A DNA stretch of 64,000 bases from Sphingomonadaceae bacterium 3R27C6 (GCA_005503215.1 SCNS01000001.1:310001-374000); one strand, 5' to 3'; positions 35,131-44,802 are shown, numbered from the stretch's first letter. Translations and numbers: made by a program. The notes: a model not told the origin generated them from the sequence alone.

Positions 35131-36003
35131 ATGTGCACCGAAAACACCGAAGCCGATCTCGACCGCGCGGGACTGCCCGTCGGGCGGCGCAGCTTTACCG
35201 CGCTTGCTAGTGGCGGTGCGCTGATCGCGGCGCTGCCCGCGCGCGCGATCGCGGGCAAGCCGGTGAAGGGCCGCGATGTCGAGATCAAGACCGCCGATGG
35301 CACCTGCGACGCCTATTTCGTCGCGCCCGCGAGCGGCAAGCATCCCGGCGTACTCATCTGGCCCGATATTCGCGGGCTGCGTCCCGCCTTTCGCCAGATG
35401 GCCGACCGGCTGGCGGGCGAGGGCTATGCCGTGCTCTGCGTCAATCCCTTCTACCGCTGGCAGAAGTCGCCCGTCGTGACCGCGACGAGCGATTTCAACG
35501 ACCCGGCGATCCGCGAAAAATTGTTCGGTTACCTGAAGCTGCTGACGCGGCCGATCGTCGAGACCGATGCCAAGGCGCATCTCGCCTTCCTCGACGCGCA
35601 AAAGGAAGTCGATACCAAGCGCAAGATCGGCACGACCGGTTACTGCATGGGCGGGGCGATGACGATCTATACCGCGGCGCTGAAGCCCGATCGCGTTGGC
35701 GCGGCGGGGAGCTTCCATGGCGGCGGCGTCGGCACCGACAAGCCTGACAGCCCGCACCTGCTCATCCCGAAAACCAACGCCGGTTACCTGTTCGCGATCG
35801 CCGATAACGACGACAAGGAAACGCCGAACGAGAAGGTGCTGCTGAAGGCCGTTCTCGAACCCCGCAAGCAGTGGCACGAGGTCGAGGTTTACGAAGGCGC
35901 GATGCACGGCTGGTGTCCGCCCGACGGCCGCGCCTATAACGAAGCCGCGGCGGAAAAAGCGTGGGCGCGGATGCTGGCGCTGTTCAAGGCCGAACTCGCC
36001 TGA
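35131..36003 (+). CDS. Tat-exported dienelactone hydrolase family protein
   Basis: A 290-residue alpha/beta hydrolase with an N-terminal twin-arginine-type region: GRRSFTALASGGALIAAL followed by ALPARA, consistent with Tat or Sec export to the periplasm. The catalytic nucleophile is Cys in GYCMGGAM, as in dienelactone hydrolases, with Asp and His expected in FAIADNDDKE and GAMHGWCPP. ATG chosen after GGAGAGAG. True substrate is unknown; many members are not ring-cleavage enzymes. Start preceded by repeat element. Confidence 0.88.
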   Translation: MCTENTEADLDRAGLPVGRRSFTALASGGALIAALPARAIAGKPVKGRDVEIKTADGTCDAYFVAPASGKHPGVLIWPDIRGLRPAFRQMADRLAGEGYAVLCVNPFYRWQKSPVVTATSDFNDPAIREKLFGYLKLLTRPIVETDAKAHLAFLDAQKEVDTKRKIGTTGYCMGGAMTIYTAALKPDRVGAAGSFHGGGVGTDKPDSPHLLIPKTNAGYLFAIADNDDKETPNEKVLLKAVLEPRKQWHEVEVYEGAMHGWCPPDGRAYNEAAAEKAWARMLALFKAELA

Positions 36004-36008
36004 CGCCG

Positions 36009-36584
36009 CTAACGTGGCAGGGCCTTGAGCAGGGCCTTGCCGCGCGGCGACAGCCGATATCCGGTTTCGAGGCTCTCGGTCAGGCCGAGCTCCTTGAGCT
36101 TGCGGATATTCTGCTTGAGCCACATCTTCTCGACGCCGAGCGACTTTGCGATGTCGGCGGCCGCCTGCCCTTCGTGGGCGGCGATATGGCGCAGGACCGG
36201 CCGCGTCCATGGACCGGCGCCCCGGTCGAGGCGATCGAGCCGCTGCGCGAGCGACGCCGCCTCGTCCGCCGAAAGATCGCCGGCTTCGCGAAGCGCGATG
36301 CGCGGATCGGGCCGATCGAAACGCAGGGCGATGCGATAGATGTCGCCTTCCTGCCGCGCTTCGAGCTCGGCCAGCAATTCGGCGCACGATCCGAACCCGG
36401 CCGCGCGCGCATCGGCTTCGGTAATCGCGGCGGCCGCACACGGCGTCACGCTTTCGATCGCCAGTTCGCCGATCGCGGTGCGCAGCCGCCCGCCCGCCTT
36501 GACGGTCGGGCGCCGCCACCGCCGAAAGGCGAGCGTGACCTCGCCGGTCTGGATACGTTCGAGAAGGACGGCGCGGAAGAGCAT
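36009..36584 (-). CDS. ASCH-like domain fused to a winged-helix DNA-binding domain
   Basis: A 191-residue protein in two parts. Residues 1-80 (MLFRAVLLERIQTGEVTLAF, then RWRRPTVKAGGRL and ITEADARAAGF) look like an ASCH (PUA-like beta-barrel) domain, which binds RNA or nucleotides. Residues 115-191 (VLRHIAAHEGQAAADIAKSL, then KMWLKQNIRKLKELGLTE) form a MarR-like winged helix. The combination suggests a nucleotide- or RNA-sensing regulator. Convergent with the hydrolase gene. No functional data known to me. Confidence 0.65.
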   Translation of the reverse strand: MLFRAVLLERIQTGEVTLAFRRWRRPTVKAGGRLRTAIGELAIESVTPCAAAAITEADARAAGFGSCAELLAELEARQEGDIYRIALRFDRPDPRIALREAGDLSADEAASLAQRLDRLDRGAGPWTRPVLRHIAAHEGQAAADIAKSLGVEKMWLKQNIRKLKELGLTESLETGYRLSPRGKALLKALPR

Positions 36585-36602
36585 CGAGCCGCCGCCGCCC
36601 GA

Positions 36603-37070
36603 TCAGTGCGCGTGCGCGCCGCCGCTCGCGGCATAGCTCGCATAGACGCGCTGGCCGCCGGGGCCGAAGGTCATGACCTTATAGGCTTCGCGGTGATTGC
36701 CATGCTCCATGCCGGGCGATCCCGTCGGCATCCCGGCCACCGCCAGGCCCTTCACGCCCTTCGGCTTCTCACGGAGCAGGCGGCTGATTTCCTTCGCGGG
36801 CACATGCCCCTCGATCACATAGCCGCCGACAAGAACGGTGTGGCAGCTGCGCAGCGCCTGCGGCACGCCCTGCTTGTCCTTGACCGAGTTCATATCGGGC
36901 GAGTTCACGACGACCGCCTTCTGCCCGAACGACGCCTTTACCTGCTCGAGCCATTTGAGGCAGCAGCCGCAGCCCGCGTCGCGGAACATCGTCGGGTTCG
37001 CGGCGTGCGCGGTGCCGATCACGGCGGAGAAAGCGGCGAGGGCGAAAAACGCGCGGCGGGCAGGAGTCAT
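36603..37070 (-). CDS. exported DUF411 metal-binding protein
   Basis: A 155-residue exported protein: signal peptide ending AFSAVIGTAHAA, followed by the DUF411 domain with CGCCLKWLEQVK, YVIEGHVPAKEI and GLAVAGMPTGSPGMEHG. DUF411 proteins are found with copper and other metal resistance genes (CopG-like) and are thought to bind metal through the CGCC cysteines and the Met/His-rich tail, here ending GGAHAH. No copper genes adjoin. It is 18 bases downstream of the ASCH gene's start side, same strand. Confidence 0.88.
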   Translation of the reverse strand: MTPARRAFFALAAFSAVIGTAHAANPTMFRDAGCGCCLKWLEQVKASFGQKAVVVNSPDMNSVKDKQGVPQALRSCHTVLVGGYVIEGHVPAKEISRLLREKPKGVKGLAVAGMPTGSPGMEHGNHREAYKVMTFGPGGQRVYASYAASGGAHAH

Positions 37071-37117
37071 CGCAAATCCTTTTGGAAGAGATCGCTGCGA
37101 ACCTATAGGGCGGAACC

Positions 37118-37687
37118 ATGAAAGTCCATTTCATCCGGTCGGGCGAGCGCCGCTATGGCATGCGGATCGAGCGCACCGGTGCGCCGGTGCTGGTGATGGA
37201 CCCGGCGCCCGGCTTCGATCCCGACCTGCCGCACGATATGGTGCATTTCGTCGTCGAGGCGGCGCTGGGGCTCAAGGCCGGGGTGTTCGGCCAGATCGCC
37301 GCAGGGGGCAACGCCGGATCCTTCCACATCGGCGGCCCCGAGGGCGGCGACGCCCGCGAGCATCGCCGTGCGGCGCGCAAGCAGGCGGCGAAGGGAAGGA
37401 AGCTGATCGAGGGGCAGGGGCGCGATGGCGAGCTGTCCGAAATCGCGGCGTTCCTGTTCGATGTCGCGTGGCGGAGCCAATTGCGCCCCGACAGCGCGGC
37501 GCAGCGCGCGGCGCTCGGCGAGGCGGATCGGACGCGGGCGGGCCTCAGTCCCGAGGAGCGCGCGCGGATCGATACCGCGCGGCCGCAAATATTCGAGACG
37601 TTCGAGCGGCTTTCGAAGGCATGGCGCGCGCTGCCGGTCGGCGAGGCGCTAATCTTCGAATGGCCGTCCGTTCAGCCCATCGGGTAG
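37118..37687 (+). CDS. conserved hypothetical protein with LPHDMVHF motif
   Basis: A 189-residue soluble protein starting MKVHFIRSGERRYGMRIERT and bearing DPAPGFDPDLPHDMVHFVVE, a pattern I recall from uncharacterised proteins in actinobacteria and proteobacteria. HD and H residues might bind a metal, but there is no zincin-type HExxH. The C-terminal part is helical and Arg-rich. It overlaps the convergent aldo/keto reductase gene by 16 bases. Confidence 0.65.
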   Translation: MKVHFIRSGERRYGMRIERTGAPVLVMDPAPGFDPDLPHDMVHFVVEAALGLKAGVFGQIAAGGNAGSFHIGGPEGGDAREHRRAARKQAAKGRKLIEGQGRDGELSEIAAFLFDVAWRSQLRPDSAAQRAALGEADRTRAGLSPEERARIDTARPQIFETFERLSKAWRALPVGEALIFEWPSVQPIG

Positions 37688-38688
37688 AGGATGTCCTTGC
37701 TGACCTTGTACAGCGCCTTCATCACATCGTCGCCTAGCACCAATTCCATCGCATCGAGGATCGGATCGACCTGATCATAAGCGCTGACCCCGACGATCGT
37801 CGAGGCGACGAAGTCATGCTGCTTCGACCAGGCCGTCGCCATCGTTACCGGGTGCAGCCCGGCCTCGGCAGCGATCGCCAGATAGCGCTCAGTCGCGGCA
37901 AGACTCTTGTCGTTGACGAAGCGGCGGCCCATCGCGGCCTGCCGGCCCTCCATCTTCAGATAGCGCGAGAAACGCGCGCCCTCGGGGGTCGCGCCGCCCT
38001 GATATTTTCCCGAGAGCACCCCGCCTGCGAGCGGCGAGTAAGGGATCAGGCTGACGCCTTCCTGCCGGCAGACCTGCGCCAGCTCGTCCTCGAAGCGGCG
38101 GTTGTTGAGGCTGAAATTATTCTGGATCGTGTGGTAACGCGCACCGCCGAGCCGATCCGACGCCGCGAGCGATTTCATCAGCCCCCAGCTCGTCTCGTTC
38201 GAACAGCCGAGGATGCGGACCTTGCCGATGCGAACGAGTTCGTCGAGCGCGTCCATCATCTCGTCATAGGGCGCGTCATGGTCGGGCCAATGCGTCTGGT
38301 AGAGATCGATATAGTCGGTCTGGAGCCGCGTCAGGCTGTCGTCGACCGCCTGCATGATATTCTTGCGGTCGAGCGCGGTCATCCCGCTGCGGCACGGCGA
38401 CTTGAACCACACATGGCTCGGCCCCGACACTTTGGTCGCGAGGATGATCGCGTCGCGCGGCTTGGTCTTCATCCAGCGCCCGACGATCTCTTCGGTACGG
38501 CCGACCCATTTGACGTCGGGCGGCACCGGATAGCCTTCGGCAGTGTCGTAGAAATTGATCCCCGCGTCGAAGCAGCGGTCGAGAACGCGGAACGCCGTCA
38601 CCTCGTCGGCCTGGCTGCCGAAGGTCATCGTCCCCATGCAGATGTCGGACACGTGGATGGCGCTCTTGCCGAGGCGACGACTCTGCAT
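37672..38688 (-). CDS. aldo/keto reductase
   Basis: A 338-residue aldo/keto reductase with catalytic residues Asp and Tyr in FYDTAEGYP, Lys in ILATKVSG and His in YQTHWPD; the C-terminal NADP motif appears as ATIVGVSAYDQ. Motifs MQSRRLGKSAIHVSDICMGT and DLYQTHWPD resemble the Tas/AKR11-type group. Length normal. Substrate unknown. It differs clearly from the aldo/keto reductase at 1356. Confidence 0.92.
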   Translation of the reverse strand: MQSRRLGKSAIHVSDICMGTMTFGSQADEVTAFRVLDRCFDAGINFYDTAEGYPVPPDVKWVGRTEEIVGRWMKTKPRDAIILATKVSGPSHVWFKSPCRSGMTALDRKNIMQAVDDSLTRLQTDYIDLYQTHWPDHDAPYDEMMDALDELVRIGKVRILGCSNETSWGLMKSLAASDRLGGARYHTIQNNFSLNNRRFEDELAQVCRQEGVSLIPYSPLAGGVLSGKYQGGATPEGARFSRYLKMEGRQAAMGRRFVNDKSLAATERYLAIAAEAGLHPVTMATAWSKQHDFVASTIVGVSAYDQVDPILDAMELVLGDDVMKALYKVSKDILYPMG

Positions 38689-38751
38689 GCTCTTGTTCTC
38701 CGGTCAGAAGAGGGGAGCGCCGTGCATAGGTTGCGCGATGCAACCTTGCAA

Positions 38752-39342
38752 TCAGATCAGCAGCGCGAGCGACCCCACGAGCAATGCCGCCATCGTCCAG
38801 TTGAACGCCTTGAGCCGCGCCGGGCTCGACAGGCAGTTGCGCATCACCTGCCCCATCACCGCCCACAGGCTGGTCGATGGCAGGTTGATGATCCCGAACA
38901 CGACCGCGACGAGCAGCACCGCGACGAAATTGCGGTCGGGGGCGTATAGCGCGATCGCGGTCAACGCCATCGACCAGGCCTTGGGGTTCACCCACTGGAA
39001 CAGCACGGCCTGAAAGAAGGTCATCGGCTTGCCGCGCGCGCCGCTCTCGGTGTCGGGCGCCGCGGCGTTGGCGATCTTCCACGCCAGCCACAGCAGATAG
39101 ACGACGCTCACCACCTTCAGCACTGTGCCCAGTATCGGGAACAGGTCAAACAGGCCCATCAGCCCGGCCCCGACGAGGATGATCATCAGCGTAAAGCCGA
39201 TGCCGACCCCCAACGCGTGCGGCACGGTACGGCGCAGCCCGAAATTGGCGCCCGATGCCATCAGCATCATATTGTTCGGTCCCGGCGTGATCGACGAGAC
39301 GAGCGCGAATGCGGAGAGTGCGAGGAGCGTGGTCTGGTTCAT
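38752..39342 (-). CDS. LysE family amino-acid exporter
   Basis: A 196-residue inner-membrane exporter with six hydrophobic segments and the LysE/RhtB signature SSITPGPNNMMLMASGANFG. FFQAVLFQWVNPKAWSMAL is the second conserved region. It should export amino acids or related metabolites using the proton gradient. Divergent from the Lrp-type regulator 73 bases away, the classic arrangement in which the regulator activates the exporter. Confidence 0.93.
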   Translation of the reverse strand: MNQTTLLALSAFALVSSITPGPNNMMLMASGANFGLRRTVPHALGVGIGFTLMIILVGAGLMGLFDLFPILGTVLKVVSVVYLLWLAWKIANAAAPDTESGARGKPMTFFQAVLFQWVNPKAWSMALTAIALYAPDRNFVAVLLVAVVFGIINLPSTSLWAVMGQVMRNCLSSPARLKAFNWTMAALLVGSLALLI

Positions 39343-39415
39343 GCGCGCAATATAATGCGTTTCGAGATGCTATGGATTGCAAAGATCGGCGTCGATGAGG
39401 TAGGTTGTGCAATCT

Positions 39416-39868
39416 ATGACCAAGATTGATGCCATTGGCCGCAAGATATTGCGCGAACTGTCGCGCGACGGGCGAATCTCGAACCTCGAGCTTGCCGAGC
39501 GCGTCGGGCTGTCCCCCTCGGCGTGCCTGCGCCGCGTTCAGGAGCTTGAACGCAGCGGCGTGATCGCGGGCTATCGTGCGCGGATCGACCCGGTGAAGCT
39601 TGGTCTGACCTTCCTCGCCTATGTGACCGTCGGTCTGTCGACGCACACCAAGAAGGCGCAGGCCGATTTCGAGGCGGCGATGGCGGATGCTCCCGAGGTG
39701 CGCGAATGCCACAACATCACCGGCGCGATCGAGTATCTGCTGCGCATCGAGACTGAGGATCTGGCGGCATATAAGCACTTCCATACAGAGGTGCTCGGGA
39801 TGCTTCCGCAGGTCCATTCGATCACCACCTACGTGTTGATGGATTCGCCAAAGGACGAGCGGGCATAG
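39416..39868 (+). CDS. Lrp/AsnC family transcriptional regulator
   Basis: A 150-residue feast/famine regulator. The N-terminal helix-turn-helix reads [20 protein letters not shown], with [16 protein letters not shown] after it; the C-terminal RAM ligand-binding domain contains [17 protein letters not shown] and [11 protein letters not shown]. Divergent transcription from the LysE exporter suggests it senses the exported amino acid. I start at the ATG of MTKIDAIG; a GTG nine bases upstream is an alternative. Confidence 0.92.
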   Translation: MTKIDAIGRKILRELSRDGRISNLELAERVGLSPSACLRRVQELERSGVIAGYRARIDPVKLGLTFLAYVTVGLSTHTKKAQADFEAAMADAPEVRECHNITGAIEYLLRIETEDLAAYKHFHTEVLGMLPQVHSITTYVLMDSPKDERA

Positions 39869-39935
39869 TTTTTCTTCGCCGTGCCCGCGAAGCGGTGCGC
39901 TTGAACCGCGACCCCCGCCACCGCATATCGGTTTC

Positions 39936-40922
39936 ATGACGAAACTCTCTTTCCTCGACCTCGTGCCCGTGACCGACACCGGTACGATCGCCCAATCGCT
40001 CGCCAACGCAGCCGATCTCGCCAAGCATGCGGAGGCACTCGGTTACGAACGCTATTGGGTCGCCGAGCATCATGGCATGGCGGGGATTGCGAGCGCTGCG
40101 ACCTCAGTCGTACTCGCGCATCTTGGCCAGGCGACTAACAGCATTCGTATTGGTTCGGCCGGGATCATGCTGCCCAACCATGCCCCGATGGTGATCGCCG
40201 AGCAGTTCGGGACGCTCGAAGCGCTGTTCCCGGGCCGTATCGATCTGGGTTTGGGACGCGCGCCGGGATCGGATCAGCGCGTCGCGCGCGCCCTGCGCCG
40301 GACGCTCGCCAGCGACGAGCGCCAGTTCCCTCAGGATGTACTGGAGCTTCAGGCGTTTCTGGCCGGCGACGAACAACTCGGCATCACCGCGGTGCCGGGT
40401 GCGGGCACGCATATCCCGTTGTGGATCCTCGGCTCCAGCACCTTTGGCGCGCAACTCGCGGCGATGCTCGGGCTTCCTTACGCGTTCGCCAGCCATTTCG
40501 CCCCTGACGCGCTCGACGAAGCGCTCGACATCTATCGCCGCCAGTTCAAACCGTCGGCACAGCTCGCAGAGCCTTATGCTGCCGCAGCGTTCAACGCCTT
40601 CGCGGCCGACAGTCGCGAGGAAGCCGAGCTGCTTGCCTCGTCGCAGCAGCAGGCGTTCGTCGCGCTGCGCACGGGCAATCCGGGCAAGATGCAGCCGCCG
40701 CTTGCGGGCTACAAGGACAGCCTGCCACCGAACGCGCGCGCGATCCTCGACCATGTGCTTCAATGTTCGGCAGTCGGCACCGCCGACGATATCGCGGCAG
40801 GGCTGAAAGCCTTCGTCGCGCGCACCGGCGTTGACGAGGTGATCATCGCGTCGTCGATGTACGACCATGCCGCGCGCAAACATTCGCTCGCGCTGACGAT
40901 GGAGGCGGCAAAAACGCTCTAG
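39936..40922 (+). CDS. LLM class flavin-dependent oxidoreductase
   Basis: A 328-residue TIM-barrel monooxygenase of the bacterial luciferase-like superfamily, close to the MsnO8/YwcH group. Motifs: LSFLDLVPV at the N-terminus, [43 protein letters not shown] and [13 protein letters not shown]. It uses FMNH2 supplied by a reductase. Substrate unknown. It follows the Lrp gene after 67 bases in the same direction but shows no link to it. Confidence 0.92.
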   Translation: MTKLSFLDLVPVTDTGTIAQSLANAADLAKHAEALGYERYWVAEHHGMAGIASAATSVVLAHLGQATNSIRIGSAGIMLPNHAPMVIAEQFGTLEALFPGRIDLGLGRAPGSDQRVARALRRTLASDERQFPQDVLELQAFLAGDEQLGITAVPGAGTHIPLWILGSSTFGAQLAAMLGLPYAFASHFAPDALDEALDIYRRQFKPSAQLAEPYAAAAFNAFAADSREEAELLASSQQQAFVALRTGNPGKMQPPLAGYKDSLPPNARAILDHVLQCSAVGTADDIAAGLKAFVARTGVDEVIIASSMYDHAARKHSLALTMEAAKTL

Positions 40923-40941
40923 CCGCGCACGCGGCGCTGTG

Positions 40942-40971
40942 TTGACGCGCCTCGGACTGCGGCGGTATAGG
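40942..40971 (+). promoter_or_regulatory. predicted promoter of argD
   Basis: TTGACG (40942-40947) and TATAGG (40966-40971) are spaced by 18 bases and lie 67 bases before the argD ATG. The -10 element is imperfect but the pair is the best match in this gap. Transcription would start near 40978, just before the hairpin described next. Confidence 0.5.
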
Positions 40972-40986
40972 AGCGGCCCGACCAAG

Positions 40987-41013
40987 GGCGGCCCGCAGAA
41001 GGGTCGCCTTTTT
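40987..41013 (+). terminator. terminator-like hairpin in the argD leader
   Basis: GGCGGCCC (40987-40994) pairs with GGGTCGCC (41001-41008) with one G-T wobble across a six-base loop, and five Ts follow. It lies between the predicted promoter and the argD start, about 25 bases upstream of the ATG. It could attenuate argD or protect the 5' end of the mRNA. The LLM oxidoreductase gene ends too far upstream for it to be that gene's obvious terminator, though this remains possible. Confidence 0.45.
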
Positions 41014-41037
41014 ACTTTTGACTGAAAGGTGCCTGCC

Positions 41038-42225
41038 ATGACGATCACGCCGCTGATGCCCGTATACCCCCGCTGCGGTGTACGTCCGGTTCGCGGCGAG
41101 GGCGCGTATCTGATCGGCGAGCGAGGCGAGCGTTATCTGGACTTCGCGAGCGGTATCGCGGTCAACCTGCTCGGTCACGGCCACCCGCACCTGACGAAGG
41201 CGATTCAGGAGCAGGCCGCGACGCTGATGCACGTGTCGAACCTCTACGGCAGCCCGCAGGGCGAAGCCTATGCCGCGCGCCTCGTCGAGAACACCTTCGC
41301 CGACACGGTCTTCCTGACCAATTCGGGCGCCGAAGCGGTCGAATGTTCGATCAAGACCGCGCGGGCCTATCATTCGAGCGCGGGCAATGCCGAAAAGCAC
41401 ACGCTGATCACCTTCAACAACGCCTTCCACGGCCGTACGCTCGGGACTATCTCGGCGACCAATCAGGAAAAGCTGCGCAAAGGGTTCGACCCGCTGCTGC
41501 CGGGCTTTGCCTATGCGCCGTTCGACGACATCAACGCCGCGCTCGACCTTGTCGACGACAACACCGCGGGCTTCCTCGTCGAGCCGATCCAGGGCGAGGG
41601 CGGCATCCGCCCCGCCTCGCAGCCCTTCCTGCAGGCGCTGCGCGACATTTGCGACAAGCGTGACCTGATGCTCGTGTTCGACGAGGTCCAGTGCGGCGTG
41701 GCGCGCACGGGCCACCTCTACGCTTATGAACATTTCGGCGTCACCCCCGACATCATGGCGACCGCCAAGGGCATCGGCGGCGGCTTCCCGATGGGCGCGT
41801 GTCTCGCGACCGAGAAAGCCGCGCGCGGCATGGTCATCGGCACCCACGGTTCGACCTATGGCGGCAACCCGCTCGCTTGCGCTGCGGGCCAGGCGGTGCT
41901 CGACGTCGTGCTCGAAGACGGCTTCCTCGCGTCGGTCAAGGCAACCGGCGAGCGCCTGCGCGGCGCGCTCGAACAGCTCATTCCCAATCACGACCAGCTG
42001 TTCGACAGCGTTCGCGGCGTCGGCCTGATGCTCGGGCTCAAGCTCAGCTCGGACAGCCGCGCCTTCGTCGCGCATCTGCGCGACAATCACGGGCTGCTGA
42101 CCGTTGCGGCGGGCGAGAATGTCGTCCGCGTGCTGCCGCCGCTCAACATCGACGACAGCCACATTGCCGAATTCATCGAGAAACTGTCAGCGGGCGCGGC
42201 GAGCTATACGCCGCCCGAAGGCTGA
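41038..42225 (+). CDS. argD: acetylornithine aminotransferase
   Basis: PLP-dependent transaminase making N-acetylornithine (and possibly N-succinyl-diaminopimelate) in arginine synthesis, 395 residues. Motifs: [66 protein letters not shown] and the PLP lysine in [13 protein letters not shown]. The stop overlaps the argF ATG (TGATG), giving an argD-argF-hslO operon. I chose the ATG at 41038 over an in-frame start nine bases earlier because of the AAAGGTG site upstream. Confidence 0.95.
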   Translation: MTITPLMPVYPRCGVRPVRGEGAYLIGERGERYLDFASGIAVNLLGHGHPHLTKAIQEQAATLMHVSNLYGSPQGEAYAARLVENTFADTVFLTNSGAEAVECSIKTARAYHSSAGNAEKHTLITFNNAFHGRTLGTISATNQEKLRKGFDPLLPGFAYAPFDDINAALDLVDDNTAGFLVEPIQGEGGIRPASQPFLQALRDICDKRDLMLVFDEVQCGVARTGHLYAYEHFGVTPDIMATAKGIGGGFPMGACLATEKAARGMVIGTHGSTYGGNPLACAAGQAVLDVVLEDGFLASVKATGERLRGALEQLIPNHDQLFDSVRGVGLMLGLKLSSDSRAFVAHLRDNHGLLTVAAGENVVRVLPPLNIDDSHIAEFIEKLSAGAASYTPPEG

Positions 42226-43148
42226 TGCGGCACTTCCTGAACCTGTCCGACGCGGGCGGGGACGCGGTCGCCGCGATGCTCGCCGACGCGATCGAACGCA
42301 AGGCGGCGCGCGCGGGCTGGCCAAAGGGCAAGGCCGACGCCGATGCGCCGCTCGCGGACCATGTGCTCGCGATGGTGTTCGAGAAGAATTCGACGCGCAC
42401 CCGCGCCTCGTTCGACATCGCGATCCGCCAGCTTGGCGGCACGCCGATGATCATGGACGCGGGCGTAACGCAGCTCGGGCGCGGCGAGACGATCGCCGAC
42501 ACCGCGCGCGTGCTGTCGCGCTACGCCGACGCGATCATGATCCGCACCGACGACCACGCGAAAGTCGAGGAGCTCGCCGAATATGCGAGTGTTCCGGTCA
42601 TCAACGGCCTGACCGACCTGTCGCATCCGTGCCAGATCGTCGCCGACCTGCTGACGGTCGTCGAGAGCGGCAAGGCGCTGCCGGGGCTCGAACTCGCATG
42701 GCTCGGCGACGGCAACAATGTCCTCTCCTCGCTGATCGAGGCGGCGGGGCTGTTCGGTTTCCACGTCCGCGCCGGCGTTCCGCAGGGTTATGATCCCGAT
42801 CCGGGCTTCGTCGAGGCGGCGCGGGCGAAGGGTTCGCGTATCGACATCGTGCGCGACGCGCGCGAGGCCGTGGCGGGCGCCGATCTGGTTGTCACCGACA
42901 CCTGGGTGTCGATGGGGCAGGATCATGCGCACAACAAGATCGCGGCGATGGCGCCCTATCAGGTCGACGAACGGCTGATGACGGGCGCGAAGGGCGACGC
43001 AATCTTCCTCCACTGCCTTCCCGCGCACCGCGGCGACGAAGTCGTCGATGCGGTGATCGACGGCCCGCAGTCGCGCGTCTGGGACGAGGCTGAAAACCGC
43101 GTCCATGCGCAGAAGTCGATCCTGCTCTGGGCGTTCGGAAAATTGTGA
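42225..43148 (+). CDS. argF: ornithine carbamoyltransferase
   Basis: Transfers the carbamoyl group from carbamoyl phosphate to ornithine, 307 residues. Carbamoyl-phosphate-binding motifs are [13 protein letters not shown] and DLSHPCQ; the ornithine site has DTWVSMGQD and the catalytic [13 protein letters not shown]. Coupled to argD by a one-base overlap; hslO follows after 10 bases. Confidence 0.97.
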   Translation: MRHFLNLSDAGGDAVAAMLADAIERKAARAGWPKGKADADAPLADHVLAMVFEKNSTRTRASFDIAIRQLGGTPMIMDAGVTQLGRGETIADTARVLSRYADAIMIRTDDHAKVEELAEYASVPVINGLTDLSHPCQIVADLLTVVESGKALPGLELAWLGDGNNVLSSLIEAAGLFGFHVRAGVPQGYDPDPGFVEAARAKGSRIDIVRDAREAVAGADLVVTDTWVSMGQDHAHNKIAAMAPYQVDERLMTGAKGDAIFLHCLPAHRGDEVVDAVIDGPQSRVWDEAENRVHAQKSILLWAFGKL

Positions 43149-43158
43149 GTTCGAAGAC

Positions 43159-44082
43159 GTGAGTGAAATCATCGAAACCTGGTTCGACCAGCCGCTGCTG
43201 TTCACGATCGCCGAACGCCATGTGCGCGGGCGGCTGGTGCGGCTCGGGCCGACGCTCCAGACGATCATGGGGGCGCATAATTATCCGCCGGTGGCCGAAA
43301 AGCTGCTCGCGGAGGCACTGGTGCTCACCGTGCTGCTCGGTTCGACGCTGAAGGACGAGAATGGCCAGATGACGCTGCAGGCGCAGACCGGCGGTGGACC
43401 GATCGAGCTGCTCGTCTGCGATTATCGCGGCGGCGAACTGCGCGGTTACCTGAAATTCGATGCCGAGCGGCTCGCCGAGGTCGGCTCCGACCCGACCTTG
43501 TTCGCGCTGTTCGGCGAAGGCTTTCTTGCGATCACCTTCGACCAGGCGACGACCGCCGAACGCTATCAGGGCATCGTCCCGCTCGAAGGCGCGTCGATCG
43601 GCGAGGCGGCCGAGCATTATTTCGAACAGTCCGAGCAGATCCCCAGCCTGATCAAGCTCGCCGCGCGCCACGATCCCGAGGCGGGCTGCCTCGCTGGCGG
43701 GCTGCTCTTGCAGCATCTGCCCGAGGGCGAAGTCGGCCGCGACCGGTTGCACGTGCGTCACGACAATGCCGAATGGGAGCATGCCAAGACCATCGCGGCG
43801 ACGCTGAAGGACGAGGAACTAACCGATCCGGCGACGTCGCTCGAGACGCTCGCGTGGCGGCTGTTCCACGAGGATGAGGTGCGCGTCGAGCCGGGCATTG
43901 GGGTGTCGCGCGGATGCCGGTGCAGCCCCGGTTATTTCGCCGGGGTGCTCGCGCAGTTTCCGGAGGCCGAGCGTGCCGACATGGCCGATGAAAATGGCCG
44001 GATCGTCGTCGACTGCGCCTTTTGTTCGCGCTTCTTTCCGATCCCGCTCGATGAAATCTCGGCCCACAATCGCGCGGAATAG
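43159..44082 (+). CDS. hslO: Hsp33 redox-regulated chaperone
   Basis: Holdase chaperone activated by oxidation of its zinc centre, 307 residues from a GTG start. Opening residues IETWFDQPLLFTIAERHVRG and the central ALVLTVLLGSTLK are typical. The redox switch is CxC (GCRCSPGY) plus CxxC (DCAFCSRFF) near the C-terminus, all four cysteines present. It follows argF after 10 bases, a gene order common in sphingomonads but functionally unexplained. Confidence 0.95.
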   Translation: MSEIIETWFDQPLLFTIAERHVRGRLVRLGPTLQTIMGAHNYPPVAEKLLAEALVLTVLLGSTLKDENGQMTLQAQTGGGPIELLVCDYRGGELRGYLKFDAERLAEVGSDPTLFALFGEGFLAITFDQATTAERYQGIVPLEGASIGEAAEHYFEQSEQIPSLIKLAARHDPEAGCLAGGLLLQHLPEGEVGRDRLHVRHDNAEWEHAKTIAATLKDEELTDPATSLETLAWRLFHEDEVRVEPGIGVSRGCRCSPGYFAGVLAQFPEAERADMADENGRIVVDCAFCSRFFPIPLDEISAHNRAE

Positions 44083-44222
44083 CGATGGAATTTCCGCGAA
44101 TTTCGGCGGCGAAGCGAGGTAATTCAGCGCCAAGTGGTTGAAAACGCATCCCCGGCTTGCTAGCTATAGGGGAACAGGGTCGCATATTCGCTCGCTCGCG
44201 GGCGGCCAATGGAACAGGTGGA

Positions 44223-44627
44223 ATGGCGATCTTCTCTCCCACATTGCGAATGTCTCTCCTTGCGCTCGGCTGCGCCGCCGCGAGTGCAGTACCGGCGCAG
44301 GCGCCTTCGCTGGCGATGCTCGACCGCCTCGAAAAGGGCAGCTGGCAGCTTCGCGAACGCGGCAAGGATGACGTGTTGCAGACGATTTGCGTCGGCGACG
44401 CGCGGCGGATGATCCAGATCCAGCATCCACGCTCGACCTGTTCGCGCTATGTCATCGAAGACACGCCGAATTCGGTGACCGTCCATTATACCTGCCCCGG
44501 TGCAGGGCATGGCCGCACGAGCATCCGCAGCGAAACGAACCGGCTCGTCCAGATCGACACGCAGGGAATCGCCGAGGGCAGGCCGTTTTCGCAGGCGATC
44601 GAGGCGCGCCGCACCGGCGGCTGCTGA
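44223..44627 (+). CDS. exported DUF3617-like protein
   Basis: A 134-residue secreted protein with signal peptide MSLLALGCAAASAVPAQA and a small beta-rich domain: LEKGSWQLRERGKDD, ICVGDARRMIQIQHP and TCSRYVIEDTPNSVTVHYTC. The cysteine pattern and GxWxLR start resemble DUF3617. Function unknown. TTGAAA (44138) and TAGCTA (44161) 17 bases apart may form its promoter. An in-frame start at 44157 would add an arginine-rich, non-signal-like stretch and is less likely. Confidence 0.7.
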   Translation: MAIFSPTLRMSLLALGCAAASAVPAQAPSLAMLDRLEKGSWQLRERGKDDVLQTICVGDARRMIQIQHPRSTCSRYVIEDTPNSVTVHYTCPGAGHGRTSIRSETNRLVQIDTQGIAEGRPFSQAIEARRTGGC

Positions 44628-44802
44628 GCGAACGAAATATTAACCATGCGGCGTTAAACGAGGTGCAGGGCTTCTTCATGAGTGCCCTTCTCCCTAACGG
44701 CTGTCATGCCGAACTGGGCCGTGCGGCAATCGCCTCGCGGCCCATTTTCTTTGATGCGGCGCAGCACTTGCGCGCCCCGCGGCGCGGGCCTATCTGGCGC
44801 CG

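Noticed and set aside
44640..44657. TTAACCAT followed by TTAA before queC, resembling a CtrA site
   Set aside because: The spacing between the two TTAA halves is 10 rather than 7, and queC is not an expected CtrA target. It is mentioned under queC but not claimed as a binding site.
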